A stretch of 64,000 nucleotides of DNA from Dirofilaria immitis (GCA_024305405.1 JAKNDB010000092.1:62001-126000); one strand, 5' to 3'; shown: positions 40,901 to 51,139, counted from the first letter of the stretch. Program-made: numbers and translations. The notes: generated by a model not told the origin, from the sequence alone.

Positions 40901-43900
40901 TCCTTCTCTCTTCTCTGATTTATTTAAACCGCTGATACTAAAAGAATATTTTATTGATGATGATAACATCAGAATAGATAATGATAAATTGATATTGTAC
41001 CGCAATTTCTATATAAATCTAATATAGTTAAACATTTTGAAATAAAAATGCATGAAAAATATTATGTTTTACAATATATGTTTCGATAAAAAAATATTTA
41101 TGCATATGATTGTTATCAATATTTGATAAATTTAATCAATAAATTCTACGATATGAAATGATTAAATAGGAGAAAAAAAAAAAAAAAACGAAAGAGCAAT
41201 ATTAGATTATTTCTATTATATAAAAATGTTTAGTTGGACAATTCTAAAATAAAATACGATCAAATGCCAAATGCGTCTAAGCAGTTGGAATAATGCTGTT
41301 TTATGATTTAAATTTAATTTTTATTCAATTATAGTAACACTTCTTATGAAATAATAATAAAATGATAAGTGTTAATTTTGATTGCGGAAGTGAATAAATT
41401 GATATGCATATGATCTTTAATTATAAAATGATAAGAAATTATTATGTTGATATTGAATGCGAATATTAAATGCGAAATAGTCTTATTTTTAGCTGTTTTT
41501 CATTCGAAATCATATCAATAAAAATGGATAAACGTATCCATCAGGTCGTAAATTACGATGTTATCCTATAATTCATAAGTACTAAACGAGAACAAAGAAA
41601 TAATTCAAAGATGAAATGAAATTAAAATTTGATTTATAGCCTTTTCTTCTTCGAATGAATTATTTGTCAGCAAGCAATTTTAAAAATCACAAAGATTGAA
41701 AATATATTACATGCGAAAAAGCAATAATTATTTCAAAGATTTTGAATTTTAAAATTTTAAACCTTTCATTCAAATAAATTCCATTGATTTAAATAATTAT
41801 TATATGTTTGATACTTTGTAATGCTAGCATGAAACTGAGATAAATGTTTTTAACTTACTTCAAAGCGGTTAAATTGATATAAATTAGTTCATTTTAAAAG
41901 ATTATTATTTATTGATTATTAGTTATTTATGGAATGAAATTCTCAGTCATCAGTATTGATAACAGTACCAATAGTGCCGTTTTCGTGAATAAATGCCAAT
42001 AATAAGCAAACAGTTGTTCTGCTGGACGAATAATCATCTCCTATGATCATTTCACTGTAAATTAACGATAATTGAAAAAAAAAAAGAAAGAAATAAAGTA
42101 TTAATTCGTTTCATCCTTTTATTTTTTATGTCTAATTAATTTAAAATTTGAAAAAAACTGTATATGTGCATATCTCTTACTTATAAAATGCTCTTTTATA
42201 AATATATATGTATTTAATGCCGTAAATTACATATTTTACTGTATCAAAATGATACGGTTAGAGACAGTAGATTATGCAGTATAATCAGAGTGAAATGGCT
42301 ATATATAGTGCGTTCTGTAGGATAATAGCATATTACGGTGTAATATTATGTGTTATAGTTTAATATGGCATGGTGTGATATTCGATGTTATGTATATAAA
42401 CTGCTTATTTTTAATTGTGTTATTTTATTGTATCAGGATGAAATGGCTATAATATATAGTGAGTTGTATAGGATAATGTAATGCAGTGTCATACGGTACC
42501 ATATAATACCATGTTACGTATAGCATTATATATTACAGTATAATATTGTAAATGACAGTATGATTTGAAATTCAAAACAATCGATAGCTTTAGTATAGTT
42601 TCCAAAAATTTGATATCGGTCATATAATTAATTTTTGATTTGAATACATCTTTCGAGTACTTAATATGAATATTAGAATTAATCGCAATAATTAATTATA
42701 TTACAGACATTCCATAAATATTTTCATTTTTCTCCTTCTAAATTTTATAAGATTAGTTAAGAAGAAGATAAATCTTACAAGAGAGAGACCTTTTTCTAGT
42801 ATTTACTTTTTTTCATCGAATTGAAGGTCTTTTCGGAAACATTAGCAAGCCAAATATGATATTTGTTTTTGCAGTGCGATGCTTTTGATAAGATATATAT
42901 TTTGAAAGTACTTATATGTTTTATCAATTACTAAATTTAAATTTAATAATATAGGAAAAAAGCAATTAGATCTTTCGCTTTATTGCTATAGCAATATCTC
43001 AATTATTTTAAGAGCATCAATTGATCACGGAATATTCCGATTATTACCACTTTTGAACTTTATCGTATATCTTCTTGGATATTACTGTCTTATTAAAAAT
43101 ACTAAATTATCGAATTCTCAATAATTTTGACTATTTTTGATGAACAATGTATATTTATTTCGTTATATGCAACATTTCGAATTAAATTTATTATGTTATA
43201 TTTTTCAGTTTTTTCTTTTTATGAGAAACCAAAGTAATGGAAGAGAGAGAGAGAGAGAGAGAGAGGGGAAAAGGAGAAAAAGGAAAGAAAAGGAAAAAGT
43301 GCTTTTAACTTTCAGAGATATTCAGGGATGATAGTTCACAAATTACATTTGTAAATATTATCATCTTTCATATATATTTTAAAAGCATTGTAAATAAAGC
43401 CAGAAGAATAAAGGAAAAAAAAGTTTCGGCTTTTAGCTTAATAACATTCCAAAGTAGATGAATCATTATCTATCATTTCCTCTTTTCTTGCTTTTAACTT
43501 TAATTTTTCCACAGGTAACATATTAATAACATTTTACTTTAATTTTTATAATATCTTAAAAAGAAGTATCATTATAAAACCTTGTTCTTTCCTTTTCTTC
43601 CCAACGATTTATCCTTAATTTGCATTATATTTTTTTAGTTATTTTTATCTTTTTTCTTTCATGTAAAAAAGCGAGAAAAAAAGAGAAAAAGAAATACGAA
43701 AATATTAAATGAATAAACAAACAAAGCAATGAATAAACGATAAAAGTATTTTAAAAACGAGAAAAGGGAAGGAAGGGAAGACATTATAAGATTGAATATA
43801 TCGGTTTGTATTTTTCGGAAAAAAAGGAACTGAATAATATTATGCAAATTGGAAAATAACATAAATTTAGGGAAAGATAATCAGAAATTGCAATCTCTGG

Positions 43901-46035
43901 ATTCGATATATGCGAAAAGTAAATGAATAGATCTGTTTTCGGAACGAAAAAACGGAAGATAAGTATGCTGATTAGATTGTAATTGAAGGAAATGAACTGA
44001 TAATACTTGGAGAAGTCTCTCTGAAGCATTAAATTTAATTTAACAAATAATTAAAAATTTGTTCTGAGTGAAGAGACGGAAGATAGGTTTGAATTAGATT
44101 GCAATTGAAGAGAGTAGACTGATAATCTTGAAAGGTTAAATTTAATTTAATAAATAATTAAATAAAAATGAATAAATATGATTTCATAAATTATTTCAAA
44201 ATTTTTGTATAGCACTATCTCAAACTACATGATCATTTCTGTCTATGTGGTCGAGCAAATATCATCCATATGATGTGAAATCCTATTCTTGTCATTATCC
44301 TTTATTAAGAAATGATAATTAATTAAAATGAGGAATGATTACAGGAAGTAGTGGATAACATAGAAGGATCAGGAAAGAATAATAATATGGAATGGTCAGA
44401 TGATGAAGATTTAGGCGGCGATGGTTCAGGTGATCAGGGCGAAGGATCCGGTGATATAGGAGAAGATCAGGATGATGCTATAGCACCAATCATTACAGCT
44501 GAGGATATCCGACATACGGAAACAACCCGTCGTATCATTACCACTACCATTTATGAAGGTTTCCTATTATCTAATATTGAAATTTTAAATTTCAATAATA
44601 TTTTCTTTATATTACCAATATTAATTAGCCAAACTGGTTAATTAAGTAGTTAATAAAGTGTATATATTGAAGATTAAAATATAATTTCCTTATTCATATG
44701 TATAAAGTAATTATTTGTAATTAAAAATAAGCTAAAAGAAAAAATAAAACAATAAAATTAAAAATTCAAATAAAATTTTTGTAACTTATATCTATTAAAT
44801 AATTTCATTTTTATAAATACTAATTTTATTCTTATTTTTATATATTACGATATGAAATAATATCTTATCACATAATAATTATCAATTATATTGCTTATAT
44901 GATGAATATTACAAAAGGAACATTGTCAATCATACGACAACTATGAAATGTAATAATTCGATCAGTACTAATTATATCTTTACTTGTTATCTATTGCTAT
45001 ACAAAATAATATCAGTTGCATGATAATTATCAATTATATTTTTATGTATTATAGTAAGAAATATTTTTAATTATATGATAACAATGCAATATATTCTAAT
45101 ATAAATTTTGCGCAGGTATCAGCAATTAATAATACAATTGCATTCATTATAATTTATTCATTTTTTTTATTCTTTGATATATTTCTTTTTTATGATTGCT
45201 ACAAAAATTATGCTAATACATGATCGTACCTGCTGATATAATAGGTAGTAGAATAAGTAAACAAATTGGATATGTAATTCAAAAATATGGAAATAATTGA
45301 TTCCTCTTTTTTTATATGTATATCTTAATCATCAATAATCGACAAAAGTCAGAGCAATTTTCCGATCATTTTTTCATCTATCTTTCCCAATACTTTTTTT
45401 TATTTCTATCAATAAATAATTATTTTTATTATATTGATGATTTTTTTCATCACACCTGTCCAATGTAACTTTTATTCTTTTATTATTTTATTGAAAAAGC
45501 CTCTTGAAAACTACCAAAAAAATACTGTTTTAATGATAGAGAAAAAAGTGATTTTATAATTTCAGAAGAAATTTTACAAAATATCTCGATAAGTGTTACA
45601 TCACTGGTGATTAAAAGGTTTATGAAAATATTAATGATATAAAAATTTTGATATATCTCTTGAATTACTTGTTAATGCATAAATTATCATTCCATAAAAT
45701 ATCGAACTAAAGTATTAATTTTTTAAAAAGCCATGTTGTTTAAGCTCATATATATTTTTCAAATCTCGAGAGCGAAACTTTCGCAACATATATGTATGTC
45801 GATAACAGGATAATTTTATATTTAAAATTTTGATAAGATGATAATATATTAAGCAATTATATGGATTATTAGATTTATTTGAAACGAATTTTCAGAACCG
45901 TCATTGGGAACTAGGCCATCAACTAGGCCACCTGTTATTGCTAAACCACCAGAAGTTGGATCAACCGATCGTTCAACATTATCTGTGCTGACTGCATTTA
46001 CTATTATTTTATGGGTGCCCTTGTTACTTCATTAA
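10213..46035 (+). CDS. Glypican (GPI-anchored heparan-sulfate proteoglycan), multi-exon
   Basis: Glypicans are cell-surface proteoglycans that bind growth factors and morphogens through their core protein and heparan-sulfate chains. In nematodes the family has two members, GPN-1 and LON-2, and I cannot tell which this is. Supported exons are 10213-10380 (with an internal frame break), 11093-11241, 11673-11932, 12257-12488, 12583-12765, 16023-16126, 27864-27891, 32097-32189, 44345-44558 and 45896-46035. The reading shows a Cys-rich helical core with about 15 cysteines (family core 14), a CWN motif as in glypican CWNG, and a helix-rich segment. An acidic stretch follows with three Ser-Gly sites (EGSG, DGSGD, EGSGD). 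A hydrophobic C-terminal tail without a cytoplasmic domain ends the protein. Intron phases agree at every adjacent junction from 11093 to 27891 and between 44345 and 46035. The signal-peptide exon and two short connectors (27.9-32.1 and 32.2-44.3 kb) are missing. The family call is firm and the exact model is partial. Confidence 0.85.
11093..11241 (+). CDS. Glypican exon, N-terminal helical core
   Basis: Flanked by the acceptor TTTTTTTCAG and the donor ACA|GTTTGT. It encodes EITYLIELSRWKLFNEMSKY and continues with FPRLFTQPSVTDSIDALIDN. This matches the glypican region where long helices precede the FxxLY-type segment. It starts needing one base from the previous exon and ends in phase 0, which fits both neighbours. 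Confidence 0.75.
11673..11932 (+). CDS. Glypican exon, first cysteine cluster
   Basis: The acceptor CTTTTCAG precedes GATATTTCACC. The frame reads DISPQQVENETEKIVQEFF and then FLCITTGPCKSVSQSYANC, with three cysteines, and ends KYRFITSTIDKLHR at the donor CACAG|GTTAAC (phase 2). The segment corresponds to the helices around the DYLDCLGKQ region of vertebrate glypicans. Confidence 0.85.
12257..12488 (+). CDS. Glypican exon, signature cysteine-rich block
   Basis: The acceptor AATTTAG restores phase from the previous exon. The frame reads LALDVEVVNNSC, then ASCVSNC, and NYCSENCKHAMHECLHEGA, followed by DWDSFIAILQKL. Six cysteines with C-x3-C, C-x3-C and C-x6-C spacing match the family's diagnostic cluster (CxxC ... 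CxxYCxxxxxGC in other animals). NNS is a possible N-glycosylation site. The exon ends VEVRNS-side at the donor GAG|GTGAGG. Confidence 0.9.
12583..12765 (+). CDS. Glypican exon, helical core after the Cys block
   Basis: The acceptor TTTCTTTCTAG and donor CAG|GTAAAA bound 61 codons in phase 0. The exon reads LEKGIIRSISYAMEIQAPII and then TVLRKCGRINF, equivalent to the family segment that runs from VIGSVHTWLAEAI to the Cys-Gly pair. It ends RRVVIMIKQ. Confidence 0.85.
12766..16022 (+). other. Glypican intron, about 3.3 kb
   Basis: AT-rich sequence between GTAAAA and TTTTTTCAG with no recognisable gene. Short open frames (for example 14504-14713) are Phe/Ile/Lys-rich and look like chance. Confidence 0.7.
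16023..16126 (+). CDS. Glypican exon with the CWN motif
   Basis: The acceptor TGTTTTTTCAG and the strong donor AA|GTAAGT bound a frame reading FTTYVGWWRQLVSNICSNPS and then ITKCWNSTLVIDN. The CWN corresponds to the conserved CWNG of glypicans, here CWNST with Ser in place of Gly. NST is a possible N-glycosylation site. The exon ends in phase 2, which fits the 28-nt exon at 27864. Confidence 0.85.
21391..21645 (-). CDS. Candidate exon or small membrane protein inside a glypican intron
   Basis: On the minus strand an 84-residue open frame contains an unusually coding-like core: NDAKIMAQYILVGRKEDGML followed by MFDGL. An internal ATG lies at 21549, and the good donor TTG|GTAATTTG follows at 21490-21489. 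It could therefore be a first coding exon (21490-21549). If unspliced, the frame continues into a hydrophobic stretch and ends LAKMPE. The local GC content and codon variety exceed those of the surroundings. I do not recognise the family. No continuing exon was found downstream on the minus strand, so it may also be a decayed gene fragment. Confidence 0.3.
   Translation of the reverse strand: MIVVIMNNSRKRLLVGILQPSLTFSFLNDAKIMAQYILVGRKEDGMLMFDGLVICLPLPYSIFFSFSLLFYTYSFISYLAKMPE
24814..24846 (+). repeat. (GA)n microsatellite
   Basis: About 16 GA dinucleotides in an uninterrupted run inside the large glypican intron. Confidence 0.9.
25285..25645. repeat. Triplicated CTCGAGAAAAAG motif block
   Basis: Three diverged copies carry a shared order of words around TGATGATTATTTGA, CTCGAGAAAAAGCGG and GAAAAATTT-like sequence, near 25285, 25380 and 25560. 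The copies sit in low-complexity DNA that also produces misleading open frames. Confidence 0.5.
27864..27891 (+). CDS. Glypican micro-exon, 28 nt
   Basis: TATAATTAG|AAAAGGTGAC starts the exon and CACACAA|GTAAGT ends it. With two bases carried over from the CWN exon it reads K-KGDCGRYTQ in frame and ends in phase 0. Glypicans have a conserved RY a few residues after CWNG (for example ERYSQ in GPC3), so GRYTQ fits position and chemistry, and the Cys adds to the core count. The assignment rests on phase, a near-perfect donor and this short match. Confidence 0.5.
28504..28529. repeat. (TA)n microsatellite
   Basis: A run of about 13 TA dinucleotides in intronic DNA. Confidence 0.9.
29880..30700 (+). 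repeat. TG/TATG-rich cryptically simple tract, about 0.8 kb
   Basis: The plus strand is dominated by TGTATG, TATGTG and GTGTGT words with a purer (TG)n core at about 30470-30515. It is interrupted by a GC-richer non-repetitive patch at 30330-30440. The strand bias (G on plus, C on minus) is strong. Confidence 0.8.
30710..30874 (+). CDS. Possible small ORF, 54 codons, unknown
   Basis: An ATG in a GC-richer patch (AATGGCGGCTAG) opens a frame beginning MAASWKKKMAHGFISSSSA, with a hydrophobic stretch VLSLPFIII and a short acidic end. There is no homology that I recognise. The patch also carries ATGGCG words that could be promoter-type elements. It may be a chance frame within the glypican intron. 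Confidence 0.15.
   Translation: MAASWKKKMAHGFISSSSAIFLCRSFFHSLLSYHITIIIVLSLPFIIINENKEE
31399..31425 (+). repeat. (AAAC)n microsatellite
   Basis: About six AAAC units in a row, followed shortly by ATT-rich and AATT-rich simple sequence up to about 31630. Confidence 0.85.
32097..32189 (+). CDS. Probable glypican exon, C-lobe helix
   Basis: The acceptor ATTTTGCAG and donor TTAAG|GTTTGT bound a frame reading AEISSNTKNDESKNYWKQL and then IQQQLVTIILLR. It aligns by eye with the glypican segment PEVEVDITKPDMTIRQQI and MQLKIMTNRLR that lies between CWNG and the Ser-Gly region. It needs two bases before and leaves two after, so one small exon on each side is missing. An alternative reading starts at ATG 31996 upstream in the same frame and would give a signal-peptide-like leader (FMLIIILLLLLRRNTFCSA), which would make this the first exon of another secreted protein. 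Confidence 0.45.
35848..35866. repeat. (ATGC)n palindromic microsatellite
   Basis: About five ATGC units (TGCATGCATGCATGC). Each unit is self-complementary, so the run is a perfect palindrome. Confidence 0.9.
36781..36832. repeat. Perfect 20-bp inverted repeat with 12-nt loop
   Basis: The left arm CTTTCAAATTTTATAAAATT (36781-36800) is exactly complementary to the right arm AATTTTATAAAATTTGAAAG (36813-36832). Related AT-rich words (TTATAAGA..TTTGATTAATTA) lie on both sides near 36740-36770 and 36875-36900. It would form a strong hairpin in DNA or RNA. Confidence 0.85.
37665..37845 (-). repeat. CA/TATACACA-rich microsatellite
   Basis: The plus strand is (CA)n with regular TATA insertions (ACACACATATACACAC). 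The C-rich strand is plus here and the G-rich strand is minus, opposite to the tract at 29.9-30.7 kb. It creates several overlapping His-Thr or Cys-Val open frames on both strands that are not genes. Confidence 0.95.
37998..38450. repeat. Tandem duplication, about 200-bp unit, 2.5 copies
   Basis: The first copy (from about 37998) and the second (from about 38197) share in order TAATTATTTATTCAAAAAT, TTAGAATTGAA, AAGTAAATAAA, GCAATTTTATTT-like and ATCATTTATTTTTATATAT-like words. A third partial copy runs from about 38350 to 38450. Copies are separated by an AAAAAGCTAAATT word. Confidence 0.7.
42275..42485. repeat. Duplicated GAAATGGCTATA..TATAGTG block
   Basis: GTGAAATGGCTATATATAGT (near 42289) recurs as ATGAAATGGCTATAATATAT (near 42438), each followed by a TATAGTG..TGTAGGATAAT-like continuation. 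This is an old duplication about 150 bp apart within TA-rich sequence. Confidence 0.6.
43241..43266 (+). repeat. (GA)n microsatellite
   Basis: A GA run followed by GGGGAAAAGG purine-rich DNA. An open frame across it encodes Arg-Glu repeats and is not a gene. Confidence 0.9.
43950..44175. repeat. Tandem duplication, about 125-bp unit
   Basis: GGAAGATAAGTATGCTGATT (near 43953) recurs as GGAAGATAGGTTTGAATT (near 44078). Both continue through AGATTG-AATTGAAG, ACTGATAAT and TTAAATTTAATTTAA. The duplication lies about 170 bp upstream of the Ser-Gly exon. Confidence 0.75.
44345..44558 (+). CDS. Glypican exon, heparan-sulfate attachment segment
   Basis: The acceptor TGATTACAG precedes a phase-0 frame reading EVVDNIEGSGKNNNMEWSD and then GDGSGDQGEGSGDIGEDQDD. 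The Ser-Gly dipeptides in acidic, glycine-rich context (EGSG, DGSGD, EGSGD) are the classical sites for glycosaminoglycan chains just outside the membrane. The exon ends with a Thr/Arg-rich linker TETTRRIITTTIYE at the donor GAAG|GTTTCC (phase 1). Confidence 0.9.
45896..46035 (+). CDS. Glypican last exon, GPI-anchor signal
   Basis: The acceptor GAATTTTCAG continues the frame of the previous exon. It reads PSLGTRPSTRPPVIAKPPEV, then GSTDRS, and ends in the hydrophobic tail LSVLTAFTIILWVPLLLH before TAA. A Pro/Thr-rich stalk, small residues (GSTDRS) and a terminal hydrophobic run with no cytoplasmic part are typical of GPI attachment. The absence of an EFYA tail rules out a syndecan. Confidence 0.9.
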
Positions 46036-48809
46036 GGGTACCTGTTTATAAAATAGTTCTTTGTATACTTGCTAAATCATTAGGTAATTTTATTAATCAA
46101 ATCTTCACGGGAACGATGATAAAATATTTCAAAAAATAACAAATTTGATTTCATTATCCTATTTTAAAATATCATTGGATAAATTTTAAAATAAATTATT
46201 GAAATCAGAAAATTAACGAATAAACGAAAAATTTTTGAAATAATTTGCCTCTTTTAGAACTAATTAAACTTAAAATTTAATTTTACGAGTGAACTATTTA
46301 GCCCAGTTTAAAATTCAAATTTAGCTAAATTGCTAAATCGTCCAGAAATCGGAAAAATTTCAAACCAAATTCATTCATTTATGCAGAGTGATTTCTATTT
46401 TTTCTTTTTTTCTTTAAATTTAAATTTTATAATTTTCTAATATATTCTCTATTATTCAGCGCAATTGTTTTAATACCAATATAAAACTGATACCACTGAT
46501 AATATTTTTCATTCCATATAGACGGGATGAAAAATGATATGCCGAAGAAAACTGTGTTGTGAATTTTTTTTTTAATTTAAATCATTATTATATTAACTTT
46601 TCTCTTTCCCGGGTAGTTTTTTTGTAATTCACTACCGTTTATTTGTTTGTTTTTTGTTTAATTATTTATTTGTTTGCTTATTTCTTTTATGCTTATATAT
46701 GTTTTTTATTACTTGCATTTATCATTATCTTTTTTGTTTTATCAAAATAGACAATAATTCTTGTTAAAAAATAAAAATTATCATAAAAGTTTAATATTTG
46801 TTATAAGAAAATATTATGATGAAATTTTCCATCTTTTTTGATCTTCTTATATTTGATGTTATCCATAAGTTATGTTACGCATTTTAAGAAAAACAATTTT
46901 AACTATTAAATTCTTTCTTAATATTTACTATAATGATGGCTTTTCTTTTTTCACTATCACTATATTTTATATTTAGGAAAATTTTTGCATTTTATCCTAT
47001 TTAAATGTCCTCCTCAATGGTAATGCAATCCTAAATTAAATCCCTCAAAATTCATTTTTATTTTCATTCCTTTCTCCAACTCTCGAAAAAAAAATACGGA
47101 AAAAATAGGAAAAAATTAAAACGGATATAGATAAGTTTTCAGAACAAAATTATAGATTTAAATCTGTCGAGAAATAATAAATAAAAGGATATTATGCTAT
47201 CATATTGAAGTATAAAATTGTCAATTTTATTAAATTAAGTAAAAATTGTCATTTATATCACTGCCGCTTTGGATGTTCGATGTTTAGCTTGCAAATATTA
47301 TTAATTTCCTCATTTGCATATGTACTGCTTATTGTTTGCTTTTGTTAAATGATAAAAATATTTCCATTTTCAATATTGATAAAATAACGCTTCTCACTAA
47401 ATTCTCTTTTGTAACAAAAAGAATTTTAAAAAATACTTTAAAAAAATTTTATTTTGCTCAGTTATTTCTTCCTATATTATATTTCAAATCAATACTTTCA
47501 TCAATATTTTCATTTTCTCATTTAGAAATATTTAATTAAAGAATTTTTATTTTCAATTATTCCATTTCCACCTACTCTTGCTAATTTATTAATTTGCTTT
47601 TTTGACTTTATTTTAATTATTATGTACCACAGAAGAAATAAATGAAAAATTTCATTGTATGTTTTATTTTCAATTCATTTCATTTCATATTTTCTATTCT
47701 GTTTTGATTTTTTGTTTTTAAAAAGAAATCTTTGTATTTCATATTTTAATTATTGAAATTTTATATACTAAAAAGAAATGATAATGATAGGAAAAAATTT
47801 TTTAGAAATAATTTTTTTCATGTGGTTATCAAAATTATAATAGTGAAAATATTTGATCAGTTTATAAATTAATTGTTAAAGAGAATGAAAATAAAGATTT
47901 GAACTTTTTATTTAGTACGACTATATATATACATACATGGGAAAATTTTTAAAAATGGAAGGAATAGTAGATTAATTTAAATTGATATTTATGTTTTAAA
48001 ATGATAAAAAGTCTGAATTTCGAATTGATAATTGCAGATAATCGGTCATGAGTTATCAATGATTGATGACAATGTTTACACTATATCTTTCATTTTATGA
48101 TAATCAATATAAAATAGTTTTTTCCATCTTTTTACATCGAATTCAATAAATTATCTTCCTCAAAGAAATTTTTAAGAAGTCTCTGAAACTAAGCTTCATA
48201 ATTATTAATAGATTCAAAACAATTTACAGAATTATCATTTTTAAACTTATTATTAACAAATGAAACCTTTCCTAGTTGAATTCTCCTCTATGTTGATAAT
48301 ATTTTTCTGTTGATAAACATGTTTCTTCTGGTTGAATAATCATTTGACAAAATTTCCGTACATTTTTCCTGAATTTTTTTTTGGAAATTTCGAATTTATT
48401 GACTGGGAAAAGAAAAAAGAAATTATTTTTTGACAAATTAAGCAATTATTTTTAATTTTTACTCTAAAAATAAAAATGAAAAGAAAATATTTTAAGTGAA
48501 ATATTTCAGGAAAAATTCTCAATTATATTCCATTTAATCAATGATAATAGTACTGAATAAGGTGATAATTGTATTCTAATTTACTTATAATCGATTAAAT
48601 ATTAATCCGGGAATAAATTACTAAACATGAACTGTTTAACTTCTGTTACAATTTTTTATTCCGTAGCTGTGAAAAGTTTATAAGAAATGATATATTCATC
48701 GTTTTGAGAAAAGTACTGATAATAATAATATTAATAAATTTGGCGATATAATAGCGATATGCTTTGTAACGAGAAAAAAATGATTGCGTATTAATTTGTG
48801 TGCATTGTC

Positions 48810-48986
48810 ATTTATCATATGATAAATATAACTTCACATTAAACGCAAACATGCAGCGTGATTATTTGTTGATAAAGCACAAATGATAAGCCAATGAATG
48901 AACATTTGATAAATCGCTATTTATCATATTATAAATATAATTTCACATTAGCGTAAACATGAAAAGTGATCATTTGCTTGATAAGA
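48810..48986. repeat. Diverged direct duplication, about 110 bp apart
   Basis: ATTTATCATATGATAAATAT (near 48810) plus AACTTCACATTAAACGCAAA and CATG are repeated as ATTTATCATATTATAAATAT (near 48921) plus AATTTCACATTAGCGTAAA and CATG. Both copies run into GTGAT-ATTTG-TTGATAA. Confidence 0.75.
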
Positions 48987-51042
48987 TTTTTGACGTACTA
49001 GTTAGACATAAAGAAATAATTTTTTATTATTTAATTCTTGGCTAAATAATATATGATAATTCAAAAATAACAACTTACAAATAAATAATTTTGCATTTAG
49101 ATAATAAAAATGATAGGAAAAAGATAAAATTGGAGTATGATGATAAATAAGCCTAGCTAAGCTTGTTATTCAAACAAATCTTTGCTAGCATATGAGAAGA
49201 AAATTTTTATGTGAGTGGATAATTAATGGAACCATTGGGAATTAATTTTTATTTTCATCCTAAAATCATGATTAAATATGGAAGTGAATATAAAAAAATG
49301 ATGGGAAAATGTTTTACTAAAAAGTTATTTTTAAAATATCTATACGTTGAAATAATTTTGTTTCATTTAAATACACACATGGGAATGTTAAATCAATTAA
49401 TCAATCATTGATATATTTTCAAATTTTCCCTCATCGAAATTGATATTTTCGTTTTCAAAAAAACTTTTTCTCTCTTTTAAAATACAGGGAGAAAGTCGAT
49501 TAAGTATTATTGAACAAATAAAATTTGTAAATTTAAATATTAGGAATTTCATATTTTCTTTTTCAAATTTCTTTCCTTTTTAAAATAAATGAAAAATCAG
49601 CTAAATGTTATTAAGCAAATAAAACTTAAGTTTAGATGTTAAGGAATTAAAAATTAGAATTATTCTTTCAAAAAGAGGAAAATTAATTAAAATATATCAA
49701 ATTATTCGGATTATTTAGAATATTATAGTATTTGGAATGAAATTAATTAATTTTCGCTATTTCTTTTTGTTTTTCCTTTTTCAGTTACTAAATTTTAAAT
49801 TGTTTTGTTAATGAAAAATAAATATAATTTATGAAATGATTAATGATTTAATAATTAGTAATTGATCGCTCAGTTTTCAAAAACATTAATAATTCAATAT
49901 TTCTAATTAATTTCGAATAAAAATATTTCTTCATATTAGTAAACAAATATTGTCTAATCAGTAAGCTAATTAGTTAATAGATTGCTTTATCTTCTAGAAA
50001 ATATCATTCATTGAAAACAAATTAATTTTTTAAATTCATATTATCACATTGATATTATCAGTATTAACTGATAAGTACTTATTACCTTTTTCAATTTTAT
50101 AAAATTCTATGAAGTAATTTATTTATTTCATTAAGGAAATTTAAAAAAATGTCAAGCAAAAATTGAAATTGTCTTTGAAATTAAGTCTTTTTATGCGAAA
50201 GTTTCAACTAATATCTTCTGCTTGTGCAATCAAAAAGGTAAAATTTTTGTTCCATCATTTCGAATTACTTCAATGCAAATGCTATTTATTTAATTTTAGT
50301 ATTATTCCAATTTCGTTTGGTCAAAATTTTTCCCTATTTATTTTCTAATTAGAAATAATTACTTTATGCATAAAGATAAGGAAATTTTATTTTGATTTTC
50401 GATATATATGCCTTACTAATTACTTAATTAATCAACTTGGCCTACTAATATTTTTCTCCTTTCTATAATTTATTTTAATTTCCAAATTAGATAAGCCATT
50501 TTAATCTAATTTCTTATTTTACATTCTGCGCATAGAGTATGCTTTTAATACATTTATTTTCAATTCTAAATTTCATTTTTTAATTTATAAATTCGATCAT
50601 TTTTATTTACAGCTATCTTCCGTGCATTCTCGATATGTAATTCTGAAGAATTACTATATTGATTTCATAGTTATGAAGGATTTGTTTGATCCCAATTAAT
50701 TCAATTAAATTAATTTCATATTTGCCAAAACAGACTGGTCATACTTATTTTATAGAAACTAGAAGTTCAAGTTTCGATAAGTTCAAAAATACAATGATCG
50801 ATACATATCATATAATTGTTGAAATAATCAGTTAGCCTTTTGATTCTATAGGGAATGAATTTGTTGCAACTATCTTATTATCAAGTATTGAAAAATCAAT
50901 TTAATCAAATAATTCATTTTTGATTATATCAAATATCTATTGAGAAATGGAGAAAACTTTTTATTCTCGTTGTGATTTCATTTTTGATATATAGAAAATA
51001 GGAAATGAGCCAAATTATTTTGTTATTATTATGTTACGGAGA

Positions 51043-51139
51043 ATGTTAGATTTTTTTGTCATTAAATTTAGTTTTTATCAAAATCCATCAATGTTAGATT
51101 TTTTTTGTCATTAAATTTAGTTTTTATCAAAATCCATCA
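51043..51139. repeat. Recent tandem duplication, 48-bp unit, two copies
   Basis: Copy one (51043-51090) and copy two (51091-51139) both run from ATGTTAGATTTTTT to TATCAAAATCCATCA. They differ only by one extra T in the T-run of the second copy, so the duplication is young or an assembly artefact. Confidence 0.95.

Larger units (their letters stand above)
32190..44344 (+). other. Glypican intron(s), about 12 kb, repeat-rich
   Basis: AT-rich DNA in which a short exon (phase 2 to phase 0) is expected but was not found. It contains small TA runs (34620, 35040), an ATGC microsatellite (35848-35866), a 20-bp perfect hairpin (36781-36832), a CA-rich tract (37665-37845), about 200-bp tandem duplications (37998-38450), TATACGGT-like duplicated DNA (42270-42490), a GA tract (43241-43266) and a 125-bp duplication (43950-44175). 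Confidence 0.6.

Noticed and set aside
43137..43331. 64-residue frame with Arg-Glu repeats
   Set aside because: It arises from the GA microsatellite.
44345..46035. Syndecan as identity of the Ser-Gly exons
   Set aside because: The last exon ends in a hydrophobic GPI-type tail with no transmembrane-plus-EFYA cytoplasmic domain, and the upstream exons carry the glypican Cys pattern.
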